NCBI GenBank assembly: GCA_027022775.1
Contig: JALVXO010000022.1
Location: forward strand, 1-18,269
Origin: Campylobacteraceae bacterium
GTDB lineage: Bacteria; Campylobacterota; Campylobacteria; Campylobacterales; Sulfurovaceae
Direction: 5' to 3'
Length of the DNA: 18,269 bases
Numbering within the stretch: position 1 is the first letter of the stretch; each line of letters opens with the position of its first letter. Below are positions 8,304 through 14,737 of this stretch, one piece after another. Under the pieces are notes generated by a model. It saw only the letters and a program-made list of their open reading frames with translations, had not been told where the DNA came from and made no database searches. The position numbers and the translations under genes were made by a program.

Positions 8304-9471
8304 AAAAATACAATTTATTTTTTATTTTTTAACTGTTGTGCTTTTTTCACTTTTATATTTGCGCTACAAATTAGACAGCATACAGTACCAAAAAATGCTT
8401 TTGAAAAGATACGATAAAGTTGTCTCTTTTTTAATTCATACTAAAACAAACCGGCATAATTTACAAAAAACATTTAAAGAGCTGGGGTTTAAAATCGAAA
8501 AAAGTTCCCAAAATTTAACTTTAAATTTAAAAACTGTTGCTAAAAAAAAATCTAGAAATGCAATTGCAAAAATATTAAAAGATGGCAACAGTTATTATCT
8601 ATATGTACAAATTAAAGAAAAAAAACCTTTTTTATTAAAAGATTTAACAAAACAAAGCCACATTAAATTTTGGCTAGTTGCGTTAGTTTTATTTGGAGTT
8701 TTGTTTTTTGCATATATTGGAATTATACAAAGTATTAAACCGTTAAAAGAGCTTGAAAAAAAGGTTAATAGACTTAAAAACGGCGATTTAAATGTCTCTT
8801 TTAAACTTAAAGGAAAAGATGAAATTGCTCAAATATCCAATACTCTTGATGATGCTTTGAAATCTTTAAAAAATATAATAAACTCAAGAAAGCTCTTTTT
8901 AAGGGCAATAATGCATGAGCTTAAAACCCCTCTTGCTAGAGGCAGGGTAATAAACTCTTTATTAAAGGACAAACAGAGTCAAAAAGAGTTTAAAAAAGTA
9001 TTTGACAGGTTGGAGATGATTATTGATGAGTTTGCTAAAGTAGAACAGTTAATCAGCGACAGATATATTTTAAAAATACATAAATTTAATATTATAGATA
9101 TTTTAGAGCAATCAGAAGAGATGTTAATGACAGATCAAAAGAGGGTTGGTTTAAATATAAAAGAGCCTTTTATTGTGCAAAGCGATTTTAGTCTGCTTAC
9201 CCTGCTTTTTAAAAATCTTTTAGACAATGCAATAAAATATAGTCCTGATAAGAAAGCAGAAGTAATTGTAGAAAAAAACAGAGTTATAATAAAAAACAGA
9301 GGAGAAGCTATAAAAGGAAATCTAGAACAGTTTTACGAACCTTTTAATAGTAGCTCTAATTCGCTGGGATTGGGGCTTTATGCGGTTTTAAACATTGCAA
9401 AAACTTTAGATTTAAAAATAGAATACAGTTATAAGAATAAAATAAATGTTTTTTCTGTAATATTTGCATAA
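8290..9471 (+). CDS. Membrane sensor histidine kinase, ArsS-like
   Basis: The protein has 393 residues, and its ATG lies 14 nt inside the regulator gene. The order is TM1 (about 7-25), a periplasmic sensor loop of about 100 residues (Lys-rich and without histidine clusters), TM2 (about 126-148), a HAMP linker (about 148-200), and a dimerisation/phospho-acceptor helix with His209 in MHELKTPLARGR. The ATP-binding domain has an N-box (NLLDNAIKYS) and G2 box (SLGLGLYAV). The G1 region is degenerate: IKNRGEAI replaces the usual DNGxG, a feature also seen in ArsS-type kinases. The MHELKTP-GR signature resembles H. pylori ArsS, the pH sensor. The ligand here is unknown. It should phosphorylate the adjacent regulator. 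Confidence 0.9.
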   Translation: MKIVRKIQFIFYFLTVVLFSLLYLRYKLDSIQYQKMLLKRYDKVVSFLIHTKTNRHNLQKTFKELGFKIEKSSQNLTLNLKTVAKKKSRNAIAKILKDGNSYYLYVQIKEKKPFLLKDLTKQSHIKFWLVALVLFGVLFFAYIGIIQSIKPLKELEKKVNRLKNGDLNVSFKLKGKDEIAQISNTLDDALKSLKNIINSRKLFLRAIMHELKTPLARGRVINSLLKDKQSQKEFKKVFDRLEMIIDEFAKVEQLISDRYILKIHKFNIIDILEQSEEMLMTDQKRVGLNIKEPFIVQSDFSLLTLLFKNLLDNAIKYSPDKKAEVIVEKNRVIIKNRGEAIKGNLEQFYEPFNSSSNSLGLGLYAVLNIAKTLDLKIEYSYKNKINVFSVIFA

Positions 9472-9521
9472 TTTACCAATGCATTAAGTTTATCTGATGC
9501 ATGATTAATAAGGAGCAGAAA

Positions 9522-9839
9522 ATGGGCGGATATATAGTTGTTGTAACTGCTACAGATTCGGAGCAGTTGGCTAGAAAATTAGCAAAAGGCGCTCTTGAAA
9601 AGAAGCTGTGTGCCTGTGTTCAAATTTCTAAAATAGAGAGTTTTTACCATTGGAATGGCGGTATAGAATCTGCAAAAGAGTATAAAATAGAGTTTAAAAC
9701 TGCTAAAAATAAAGCTGATGATTTAAAATCTTATTTAAATAAAAATCATAACTATACAATACCGGAAATTATTGTTTTAAATATTGCAGATGGAAATAAA
9801 AGCTATTTTAATTGGATAGATGAGAGTTTAAATATGTAA
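9522..9839 (+). CDS. cutA: CutA divalent-cation tolerance protein
   Basis: I prefer the ATG at 9522 to the one at 9501, because AAGGAG at 9510-9515 lies 6 nt before it and the first ATG has no ribosome-binding site. This gives 105 residues, typical for CutA. The family core is clear: a first strand GGYIVVVTATDS, the CACVQI strand, FYHWNGGIESAKEY with the conserved Trp and Glu, and a C-terminal YTIPEIIVL strand. CutA forms very stable trimers in the cytoplasm and binds Cu(II) in vitro. Its physiological role is still debated. The gene starts 50 nt after the kinase stop with no terminator between them, so it may be read as part of that operon. Confidence 0.92.
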   Translation: MGGYIVVVTATDSEQLARKLAKGALEKKLCACVQISKIESFYHWNGGIESAKEYKIEFKTAKNKADDLKSYLNKNHNYTIPEIIVLNIADGNKSYFNWIDESLNM

Positions 9840-10247
9840 TTTTTTTGTAATAACAGTTTTATATAGTTTTTAAAATCACCTTAAAAAGTTACTTTTTTAC
9901 ACAAATTATAATTTAAAATTAGAAAAATACAATTTTTTTAAATTGATGAAAGATTTTACATTTATCTCATTTTTTCACTTATTTTTAAAAAAAGTTTCCA
10001 ATCCTTCTAATGCAAAATTTTGGTTTATAGCTGCCTGGATAATTGGGCTGGCCATCATCCAAAATCACTCTATTCTTATAAGTATAAGCTAGATTATATA
10101 GTTTCTAAAAACATAAATATTAAAGTGTAAAAGGATTGGAGAGAGTATTTTGAAAAATAAAAAGATAAAAAATTGTTTTTTTCTATACTATCTAATATAA
10201 TTTTTAGCGGCTTCTTGATAAAATCTAAAAAAAGTCAAGGTTTTTCT
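9840..10247. other. AT-rich intergenic region upstream of tolB
   Basis: No gene is supported on either strand over about 408 nt. The left part (9840-9990) is low-complexity A/T. A 10-bp inverted pair, TCCAATCCTT (9997-10006) and AAGGATTGGA (10131-10140), brackets about 124 nt that contain a less AT-biased stretch around 10030-10070. The bracketed segment could be a decayed small element. The interior has stops in every frame I followed. The right part holds the tolB promoter candidates. Confidence 0.5.
10173..10224 (+). promoter_or_regulatory. Candidate tolB promoters
   Basis: Two overlapping options exist. One is TTGTTT (10173-10178), a 17-nt gap and TATAAT (10196-10201). The other is an extended -10, TGA-TAAAAT (10216-10224), only 23 nt before the ATG. 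The word GATAAAATC recurs upstream of slyD (13047-13055), which supports the second. An in-frame TTG at 10173 that could be mistaken for the gene start falls inside the first promoter. Confidence 0.4.
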
Positions 10248-11489
10248 ATGAGATATTTAATAAATTTAATGCTTTTTTTAGGTTTGCTAGCAGCCGCAGA
10301 GCCGGATGCGGTTTTAAAGATTGAAAAAAATGTCGATTCGCGTTCTAAAGTCTCACTGGTTTTTTCCAATGACAGCGACCCAGCTTATGTAAAAAAGGTA
10401 AACAGGCTATTTAGCGCCGATTTAAAAGTGAGTGGGCATTTTAGGGTTGATGGGAATGTCTCTAAAGCTGCTTTTGATACCCCGGTTATCGCACTTGGTT
10501 CAAGGGGGGAGTACACCCTTATTTACCGTTTTAAAAAAACTCCAAGCGGCGGGGCAAGTTTGGATATTAAACTGTTTAAAGGGAACCCAAAAAAGAGAAT
10601 TTTAAGCAAAAATTACACTGTAAGCCGTCTGGAGAAGTATCCGTTTTTAATCCATAAAGCAGTAAGTGAAATAAACAAGGCTGCAAAGTTTCCTCCGATA
10701 GAGTGGATAAACCGTTATGTTGTTCTTTCTAAATATATAGGTCCTAAACAGACCGAAATTATGCTTGCAGATTACTCTTTTACATACCGCAAGGTTATTA
10801 TTAAAGGAGGGCTTAACTTATTCCCAAAATGGGCAGATGCAAACCAGAGAGAGCTTTACTACAGCCACTACGGCGAAGATGACAATTTAAATCTCTTTAA
10901 GATAAACATTTATACCGGCAAAAAAAGTGTAATTGTAACAACAAGCGGAATGCTTGCCTGCTCGGATGTAAGCAAAGATGGCAGGAAACTGCTTTTGACA
11001 ATGGCGCCGAACAATCAGCCCGATATCTACCTTTACAGCGGCGGCACGCCTAAAAAACTTACAAAATTTACCGGCATCGATGTGGGCGGTAAATTTGCAG
11101 ACAATGAGCAGAGTGTCGTTTTTGTATCTAACCGCCTGGGGCATCCAAATATCTATAAAATGTCTGTAATGGGCGGCGGTGTCACACAAATTGTGCACCA
11201 CGGGACAAATAATGGCTCTTGCGATGCCCATGGGCATCAAGTGGTTTATTCAAGCAAAGAGGGCAGGGGAAAATTTAACATATATCTTACAGATACAAGC
11301 GGTTCACAGACAAGGCCTCTTACCAGCGGCGGAATTAACCAGTTTCCGCGTTTTAGCCATGATGGAAATGTTGTAATGTATATAAAAAGAACTTCTAAAG
11401 GCAGCTCTATAGGCTTTGTAAATATCAGTGCGAATATAAGCGAATCATTTAATTTAGGGATTGATAGAATTCAATCAATCGACTGGTAG
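10248..11489 (+). CDS. tolB: TolB, periplasmic beta-propeller of the Tol-Pal system
   Basis: The ATG at 10248 (CAAGG at 10236-10240) gives 413 residues, normal for TolB, and places a signal peptide (MRYLINLMLFLGLLAAA) at the N-terminus. The longer reading from TTG 10173 would bury the signal peptide. An N-terminal domain (to about residue 165) is followed by a six-bladed propeller with the usual LFPKWAD, LYYSHYGEDDNLNL, DVSKDGRKLLLTMAPN, VFVSNRLGHPNIYKM and FPRFSHDG blade motifs. TolB links outer-membrane Pal with inner-membrane TolQRA in cell division and envelope integrity. Here pal is not next to it: the cpoB start comes only 8 nt later, with its ribosome-binding site on the tolB stop. tolQ/R/A are not upstream either; cutA is. 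Confidence 0.93.
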   Translation: MRYLINLMLFLGLLAAAEPDAVLKIEKNVDSRSKVSLVFSNDSDPAYVKKVNRLFSADLKVSGHFRVDGNVSKAAFDTPVIALGSRGEYTLIYRFKKTPSGGASLDIKLFKGNPKKRILSKNYTVSRLEKYPFLIHKAVSEINKAAKFPPIEWINRYVVLSKYIGPKQTEIMLADYSFTYRKVIIKGGLNLFPKWADANQRELYYSHYGEDDNLNLFKINIYTGKKSVIVTTSGMLACSDVSKDGRKLLLTMAPNNQPDIYLYSGGTPKKLTKFTGIDVGGKFADNEQSVVFVSNRLGHPNIYKMSVMGGGVTQIVHHGTNNGSCDAHGHQVVYSSKEGRGKFNIYLTDTSGSQTRPLTSGGINQFPRFSHDGNVVMYIKRTSKGSSIGFVNISANISESFNLGIDRIQSIDW

Positions 11490-11497
11490 GAGAAAAT

Positions 11498-12262
11498 ATG
11501 AGAATAGTTTTAGTTTTAATAGCATTTTTGGCAATTGCCGGCGCAGAGCAGTCGGTATATTCAGACAGCGATTTTGTCGATAGCGATATGATTGCAAAGA
11601 AAAACAGCCGCGAAATATTTCTGCTTAAACAGAAGGTTTCGCAGTTAAAAGAGCAGATAGAGGGGTTAAAAAGCATCATAGAAGGGCAGGCAACCGAAAT
11701 AGAGAGGCTTAAAAGCAAAGATAACAGCGGTTTAATAGAGGCGGTAAACCAGCTCTCTAAAAGAGTTTCAAAACTAGAGAGCAGACCGGCGCAAGTTGTT
11801 GTAAAAGAGCAGCCATCAGCAGAGAGACTGCCAAAAGAGGAGAGCAAAACAGTTAAAACAAAAAGCGCATCTAAAGAGAAAGAGATACCGGAGCAAAAAC
11901 CTAAAAGCAGCAGTGAACTTTACAAAGAGGCGGTTTTAAATATTACCAAAAACAGGCTTACTAAAGCTAAATCGCAATTTGAAAAACTGTTAAGCAGAGG
12001 GTATAAAAAAGCTTCTGTTAACTTCTATTTAGGCGAAATTGCATACAAAAAAGGGCGCTACAAAGAGGCAATAAGCCACTACCAGGCAAGCGCCAGCCTG
12101 AATGAAAATGCATCTTATATGGATAAACTGCTGCTGCATACCGCTATTGCTCTTAAGAAAAAAGGCAAAAGCGAAGATGCAAAAGTATTCTTTAAAGCGG
12201 TAATAGACGGCTACCCAGGCTCAAAAAGCGCAAAAGAAGCAAAAAAATACCTTGGTGAATAG
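11498..12262 (+). CDS. cpoB: CpoB/YbgF, coiled-coil and TPR periplasmic protein
   Basis: The protein has 254 residues. The ATG has AGGAGA at 11488-11493, overlapping the tolB stop, so the genes are translationally coupled. A signal peptide (about 1-16, cut near AGA-EQ) is followed by a coiled coil (about 36-94, heptads of Leu/Ile/Val with KQKVSQLKEQIEGLK). A low-complexity Lys/Glu/Ser/Pro linker covers about 95-145. Two to three TPR motifs follow (about 146-254, LYKEAVLNITKNRLTKA, FYLGEIAYKKGRYKEAISHY, AKVFFKAVIDGYPGS). In E. coli, CpoB ties peptidoglycan synthesis by PBP1B to Tol-driven outer-membrane constriction. The order tolB-cpoB-slyD matches Campylobacterota apart from the missing pal. 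Confidence 0.88.
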   Translation: MRIVLVLIAFLAIAGAEQSVYSDSDFVDSDMIAKKNSREIFLLKQKVSQLKEQIEGLKSIIEGQATEIERLKSKDNSGLIEAVNQLSKRVSKLESRPAQVVVKEQPSAERLPKEESKTVKTKSASKEKEIPEQKPKSSSELYKEAVLNITKNRLTKAKSQFEKLLSRGYKKASVNFYLGEIAYKKGRYKEAISHYQASASLNENASYMDKLLLHTAIALKKKGKSEDAKVFFKAVIDGYPGSKSAKEAKKYLGE

Positions 12263-12367
12263 AGATTGAAAATGAGAATTGAGCGCTGAGGGTTGAGGTT
12301 TTAGATTAATTGATAATGGATAATTCCTTTTTCAGTAATCCGTAATCTGGCCGCACCGCACAATTGG

Positions 12368-12420
12368 TGACAGTGACAGTGACAGTTGACAGTGAGAGTG
12401 ACAGTTGACAGTGACAGTTT
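12368..12420. repeat. 19-nt tandem repeat built from TGACAG units
   Basis: TGAC/TGAG starts fall at 12368, 12374, 12380, 12387, 12393, 12399, 12406 and 12412, with spacings 6,6,7,6,6,7,6. The true unit is therefore TGACAGTGACAGTGACAGT (19 nt): copy 1 at 12368-12386, copy 2 at 12387-12405 with one change (TGAGAG), and a partial third at 12406-12420. Confidence 0.85.
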
Positions 12421-12508
12421 AGATTGCGTTATCCCCATCAAAGCGGGTTTATTAGAGATTAGAGAAATATTTTTCCGTAATCGGTAATCCGTATTCCGTA
12501 ATTCGAAC

Positions 12509-12534
12509 GTAGGTCGGGGTGCCCTCACCCCGAC
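12509..12534 (+). repeat. REP-like palindrome with 5' GTAG tetranucleotide
   Basis: GTAG (12509-12512) directly precedes a perfect 9-bp hairpin, GTCGGGGTG (12513-12521) with CACCCCGAC (12526-12534) and loop CCCT. A GTAG-like tetranucleotide beside a GC-rich palindrome is the hallmark of REP sequences mobilised by RAYT (REP-associated tyrosine) transposases. No RAYT gene is in the window. Confidence 0.65.
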
Positions 12535-12768
12535 ATTCTAATGATATATTGCCTGGAAAATTGGAAACTAAACTTATTGGTTACAAAATCTGTGGATTCA
12601 TTTAAAGAACGGATAATAGATAACGGAAAATGGCAATAATAATAACATATTTACAGTTTTCTGTTTTCTGCTTTCCGTTTTCCGTATGAAATGACGGGAT
12701 GCATTTCTTTACAAAATTTTGCTTTAAGCTTTACACTTTATAAAAGTGAAATTCTTAAGTTGACGCCG

Positions 12769-12893
12769 CGCGTTTAATAGTTTTTTGCAAAGCAAAAAAG
12801 CTTAGAACGAAATGCACAGAGATTAGAGTTTATAGTTGAAAACTAACAATGTAACTTCGCTTTTAAGCGGTAAAGCCGCAAATATTAAACGCG
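12769..12893. repeat. Cluster of inverted repeats inside the non-coding block
   Basis: CGCGTTTAATA (12769-12779) is inverted at TATTAAACGCG (12883-12893). Inside lie a perfect hairpin TTTTTTGC/GCAAAAAA (12781-12788, 12792-12799) and CGCTT/AAGCG (12858-12862, 12865-12869). A second pair, TGCATTTC (12700-12707) and GAAATGCA (12809-12816), interleaves with it. The region could fold extensively. There is no evidence of an encoded RNA beyond that. Confidence 0.45.
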
Positions 12894-12940
12894 GCGCAGC
12901 CGCACCGCTAGCTCTTGGCTCTAGACTCTTAGCTCTTAGC

Positions 12941-12961
12941 GCGCGGCATAGCCGCGCCTAC
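12941..12961 (-). repeat. Second REP-like palindrome, opposite orientation
   Basis: GCGCGGC (12941-12947), loop ATA and GCCGCGC (12951-12957) form a perfect 7-bp hairpin, followed by CTAC (12958-12961). Read on the minus strand this is GTAG then the palindrome, the same layout as the copy at 12509. Smaller related palindromes (GCGGC-GCA-GCCGC at 12891-12903) lie nearby. The CTAC also begins the CTACACC heptamer tract, so the tetranucleotide could be a coincidence of that repeat. Confidence 0.5.
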
Positions 12962-13048
12962 ACCCTACACCCTTCAACCTTCATCCTTCATCCTTCAACC
13001 TTTCTAATAAACCTCGCAAACATTTAGCTTTTTATAAGGGTTTTAAGA

Positions 13049-13054
13049 TAAAAT
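13049..13054 (+). promoter_or_regulatory. Candidate slyD -10 box
   Basis: TAAAAT in the context TTTTAAGATAAAATC lies 29 nt before the slyD ATG. The context resembles the corA promoter (TTTTAAGTATAAT at 15721-15733). slyD needs its own promoter here because the 820-bp repeat block separates it from cpoB. Confidence 0.45.
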
Positions 13055-13083
13055 CGGGTTTTATAAAATTATAAAGGATTTTT

Positions 13084-13590
13084 ATGGCAATTAAAGCTGA
13101 AAACAGTGTTGTCGGAATTGAGTATGAGTTAACAGAAGCCGGCAAAAGTGAAATAATTGATTCTAATAAAGGCGGTATGCCTTTAGAGTTTGTAATGGGC
13201 AAAGGTCAAATCATTCCTGGTCTAGAAAAAGCCTTAGTAGGTATGAGCGAAGGTGAAAGCGCCGATATTTTGGTAAAAGCTGAAGAGGCTTACGGTTTAA
13301 GGGATGAAGCAGCAGTTCAAACTTTGCCAAAAGAGCAGTTTGAAGGCATCGATTTACAAAAAGGTATGCAGCTTTACGGACAGGGGCAGAATGGCGAAAC
13401 TATTCAAGTAACTGTTGTTGATTTTGACGATAATGGCGTTACTGTAGATTTTAACCATCCGCTAGCTGGCAAAGATTTAATGTTTAATGTAACAGTAGTA
13501 AGCGAAAGAGAAGCAACCCCAATCGAAGCAGAAACCGGTCAGGTAGAAAGAAGCGGCTGCGAAGGCGGAAGCTGCGGCTGCGGCCACTAA
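13084..13590 (+). CDS. slyD: SlyD, FKBP-type peptidyl-prolyl isomerase and metallochaperone
   Basis: The protein has 168 residues. AAAGGA (13073-13078) precedes the ATG. The FKBP fold is split by the IF (insert-in-flap) chaperone domain as in SlyD: GIEYELTEAG and LEFVMGKGQIIPGLEKALVGM form the first FKBP part, about 68-128 the IF domain, and VDFNHPLAGKDLMFNVTVV the second. The C-terminal tail GCEGGSCGCGH (about 158-168) is short but Cys/His-rich, as in nickel-binding SlyD proteins that help hydrogenase or urease maturation. It is cytoplasmic. In Campylobacterota it usually follows tolB-pal-cpoB closely; here it is separated by the repeat block. Confidence 0.92.
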   Translation: MAIKAENSVVGIEYELTEAGKSEIIDSNKGGMPLEFVMGKGQIIPGLEKALVGMSEGESADILVKAEEAYGLRDEAAVQTLPKEQFEGIDLQKGMQLYGQGQNGETIQVTVVDFDDNGVTVDFNHPLAGKDLMFNVTVVSEREATPIEAETGQVERSGCEGGSCGCGH

Positions 13591-13649
13591 TTTAAACTTA
13601 AAAAATAATTAAAATCTTGCAGGCATTTAGTCTGTATTCTTTAACAATA

Positions 13650-13666
13650 ATGCGGCAAAGCCGCAT
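13650..13666. terminator. Hairpin between convergent slyD and hdeD
   Basis: ATGCGGC (13650-13656), loop AAA and GCCGCAT (13660-13666) form a perfect 7-bp GC-containing stem. It sits in the 94-nt gap between convergent genes and could terminate both. The flanking U-tracts are weak, and the stem resembles the GCGGC/GCCGC palindromes of the repeat block at 12263-13083. Confidence 0.45.
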
Positions 13667-13684
13667 AATATTTAGCTTTGGGCT

Positions 13685-14239
13685 TTAAGCTTTCTTAGCG
13701 GCGCTGCCTAAGCTCCATAGCATTACGCCGTCAAAAAATAGGCTGATACCTACAAAAATTCCTACCAGCCATATTGTTTTTAACGGGTCTGCTATGGCTA
13801 TAAAAAAGTAAACCCCGATTGCTAAAGATAAAATTCCGTTAAGCAGAGCAATCCACCACATACTGTTTGGCTTTATGCTAAATGCCAGCGAAAAGTTTAA
13901 AACGGCATCTACAAAAAAGTATGCAGTAAAGAGAATTCCAAGCGCAATAATTCCGCTTAATGGGTTAAAAAATATCAGCACTGCAACAACAAAAAAGAGC
14001 AGCGCTTTAAGCCAGCCCCACCAATCTTTTCTGTTTACCTGCCAGGTTTGAAATGCTGCCAAAAAAGCGCTAAAAAGAAGCAGCCAGCCGATAAATATGG
14101 CAGAGGTCAGCGACATTATAGCAGGGAAAAATATTCCCAAAATACCTGTAATCATAAACAGCGCGCCAACCACTTTGCTATATTTTGCAAATTTATCCGT
14201 AACATCTTTATTGTTTACAAAAATTGAATAGTTAAGCAT
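13685..14239 (-). CDS. hdeD: HdeD family inner-membrane protein (DUF308)
   Basis: The protein has 184 residues. A perfect AAGGAGG (14251-14245) lies 5 nt before the ATG. Six hydrophobic segments are visible at roughly 22-40, 43-62, 74-91, 93-117, 126-146 and 150-175. Loop features of the HdeD/DUF308 family are present (ITGILGIFFPAIMSL, FFNPLSG, LNGILSLAIGVYFF, ADPLKTIWLVG, GVMLWSLG). A cytoplasmic N-terminal extension of about 20 residues precedes TM1. In E. coli, HdeD contributes to acid resistance at high cell density; its mechanism is unknown. It is the last gene of the yfdX-DUF1931-hdeD cassette, 39 nt after the middle gene. Confidence 0.88.
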   Translation of the reverse strand: MLNYSIFVNNKDVTDKFAKYSKVVGALFMITGILGIFFPAIMSLTSAIFIGWLLLFSAFLAAFQTWQVNRKDWWGWLKALLFFVVAVLIFFNPLSGIIALGILFTAYFFVDAVLNFSLAFSIKPNSMWWIALLNGILSLAIGVYFFIAIADPLKTIWLVGIFVGISLFFDGVMLWSLGSAAKKA

Positions 14240-14278
14240 TTAATCCTCCTTTAGTTTTATTTAAACCCAATATTTAGG

Positions 14279-14728
14279 CTAAAGTGTTAAATCCAAAATT
14301 CTTGAGCACTTCTCAATCGCTTCGTGGTTTACCGCTCTGCTGTTTTCATTTACCTCTTTTATTATTTTTGCTATAACAACCAAAATAGCCCCCGCGATTT
14401 CTGGCAGTTTTGCTTCTAAATCACCTGCAAGAGGGTATTTAAGCGGTGTTATGCTGGCAAGGTAACTTAAGATATCATCGATATTAAGCTCCTCTTCTAA
14501 CTTTCTTGTTTCAATTATTGTCTCTTGCAAACCCTTGGTTATTGGAAGGTCGCTCTCCCAAATCACTTCTCTGTTGTTGATATTTGTATTTCTCTCTGCT
14601 GCAAGCAGTAAATCGTGCAGTTTCTTCTCTGCAATTTCAACTATTTCTTTGGCATGCCCTTTGTGAATATCAAGCGAAGCGGCTTTTCTAAAAAGCGCTT
14701 CAAGTTTTGTAAATCCTATAATTGTCAT
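14279..14728 (-). CDS. DUF1931 family protein with a histone-like fold
   Basis: The protein has 149 residues. An AGGAG ribosome-binding site precedes the ATG. The sequence fits the DUF1931 family throughout: LEALFRKAASLDI, then LHDLLLAAERNTNINNREVIWESDLPITKGLQETI (about 36-70), then LEEELNIDDILSYLASITPL and LPEIAGAILVVIAKIIKEVN. Structures of Aquifex and Thermus members show histone folds in one chain. Whether they bind DNA in vivo is not settled. The surface here is mixed in charge rather than strongly basic, so nucleoid packaging should not be assumed. The start is 9 nt after the yfdX stop, so the two genes are co-transcribed. A protein- or DNA-protective stress role is inferred from the neighbours. 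Confidence 0.82.
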   Translation of the reverse strand: MTIIGFTKLEALFRKAASLDIHKGHAKEIVEIAEKKLHDLLLAAERNTNINNREVIWESDLPITKGLQETIIETRKLEEELNIDDILSYLASITPLKYPLAGDLEAKLPEIAGAILVVIAKIIKEVNENSRAVNHEAIEKCSRILDLTL

Positions 14729-14737
14729 AAACTCTCC

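Larger units (their letters stand above)
12263..13083. repeat. Non-coding block of diverse 7-nt tandem repeats and REP-like hairpins
   Basis: This 820-bp gap holds no credible gene. It contains many short tandem tracts with a 7-nt period but unrelated motifs. These are TGAGNNN (TGAG at 12273, 12280, 12287, 12294), GGATAAT-like (12312-12324), GTAATCY (12335-12348), ATTAGAG twice (12451-12464), CCGTAAT four times (12475-12502), CGGATAA-like three times (12610-12630), TTTTCTG/TTTTCCG four times (12657-12684), TAGCTCT four times (12909-12936), and CTACACC/CTTCAWC six times (12958-12999). A TGACAG tract (12368-12420) has a 6+6+7 pattern. GC-rich palindromes lie among them. The block starts 11 nt after the cpoB stop. 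Confidence 0.85.

Noticed and set aside
9881..9900. Palindrome AAAAAGT-T-ACTTTTT as a cutA terminator
   Set aside because: The stem leaves a one-base loop and has no GC content, so it is unlikely to form a terminator hairpin.
11449..11847. 132-residue minus-strand ORF opposite cpoB
   Set aside because: It is antisense to the Lys/Glu/Ser-rich coiled coil of cpoB, giving a Ser/Leu-rich shadow protein.
12301..12528. 75-residue minus-strand ORF in the repeat block
   Set aside because: It is composed of the TGACAG repeat read backwards (TVTVNCHCHCH) and the REP hairpin; not a gene.
12836..13027. 63-residue ORF over the heptamer tracts
   Set aside because: Its residues simply follow the TAGCTCT and CTTCAWC repeats (SRLLALSA, HPSTFILHPSTF). 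It has no ribosome-binding site and no homologous feel.
12263..13083. CRISPR array
   Set aside because: The repeats are 6-7 nt tandem units or single palindromes, without 24-40 nt repeats separated by unique spacers, and no cas gene is present.
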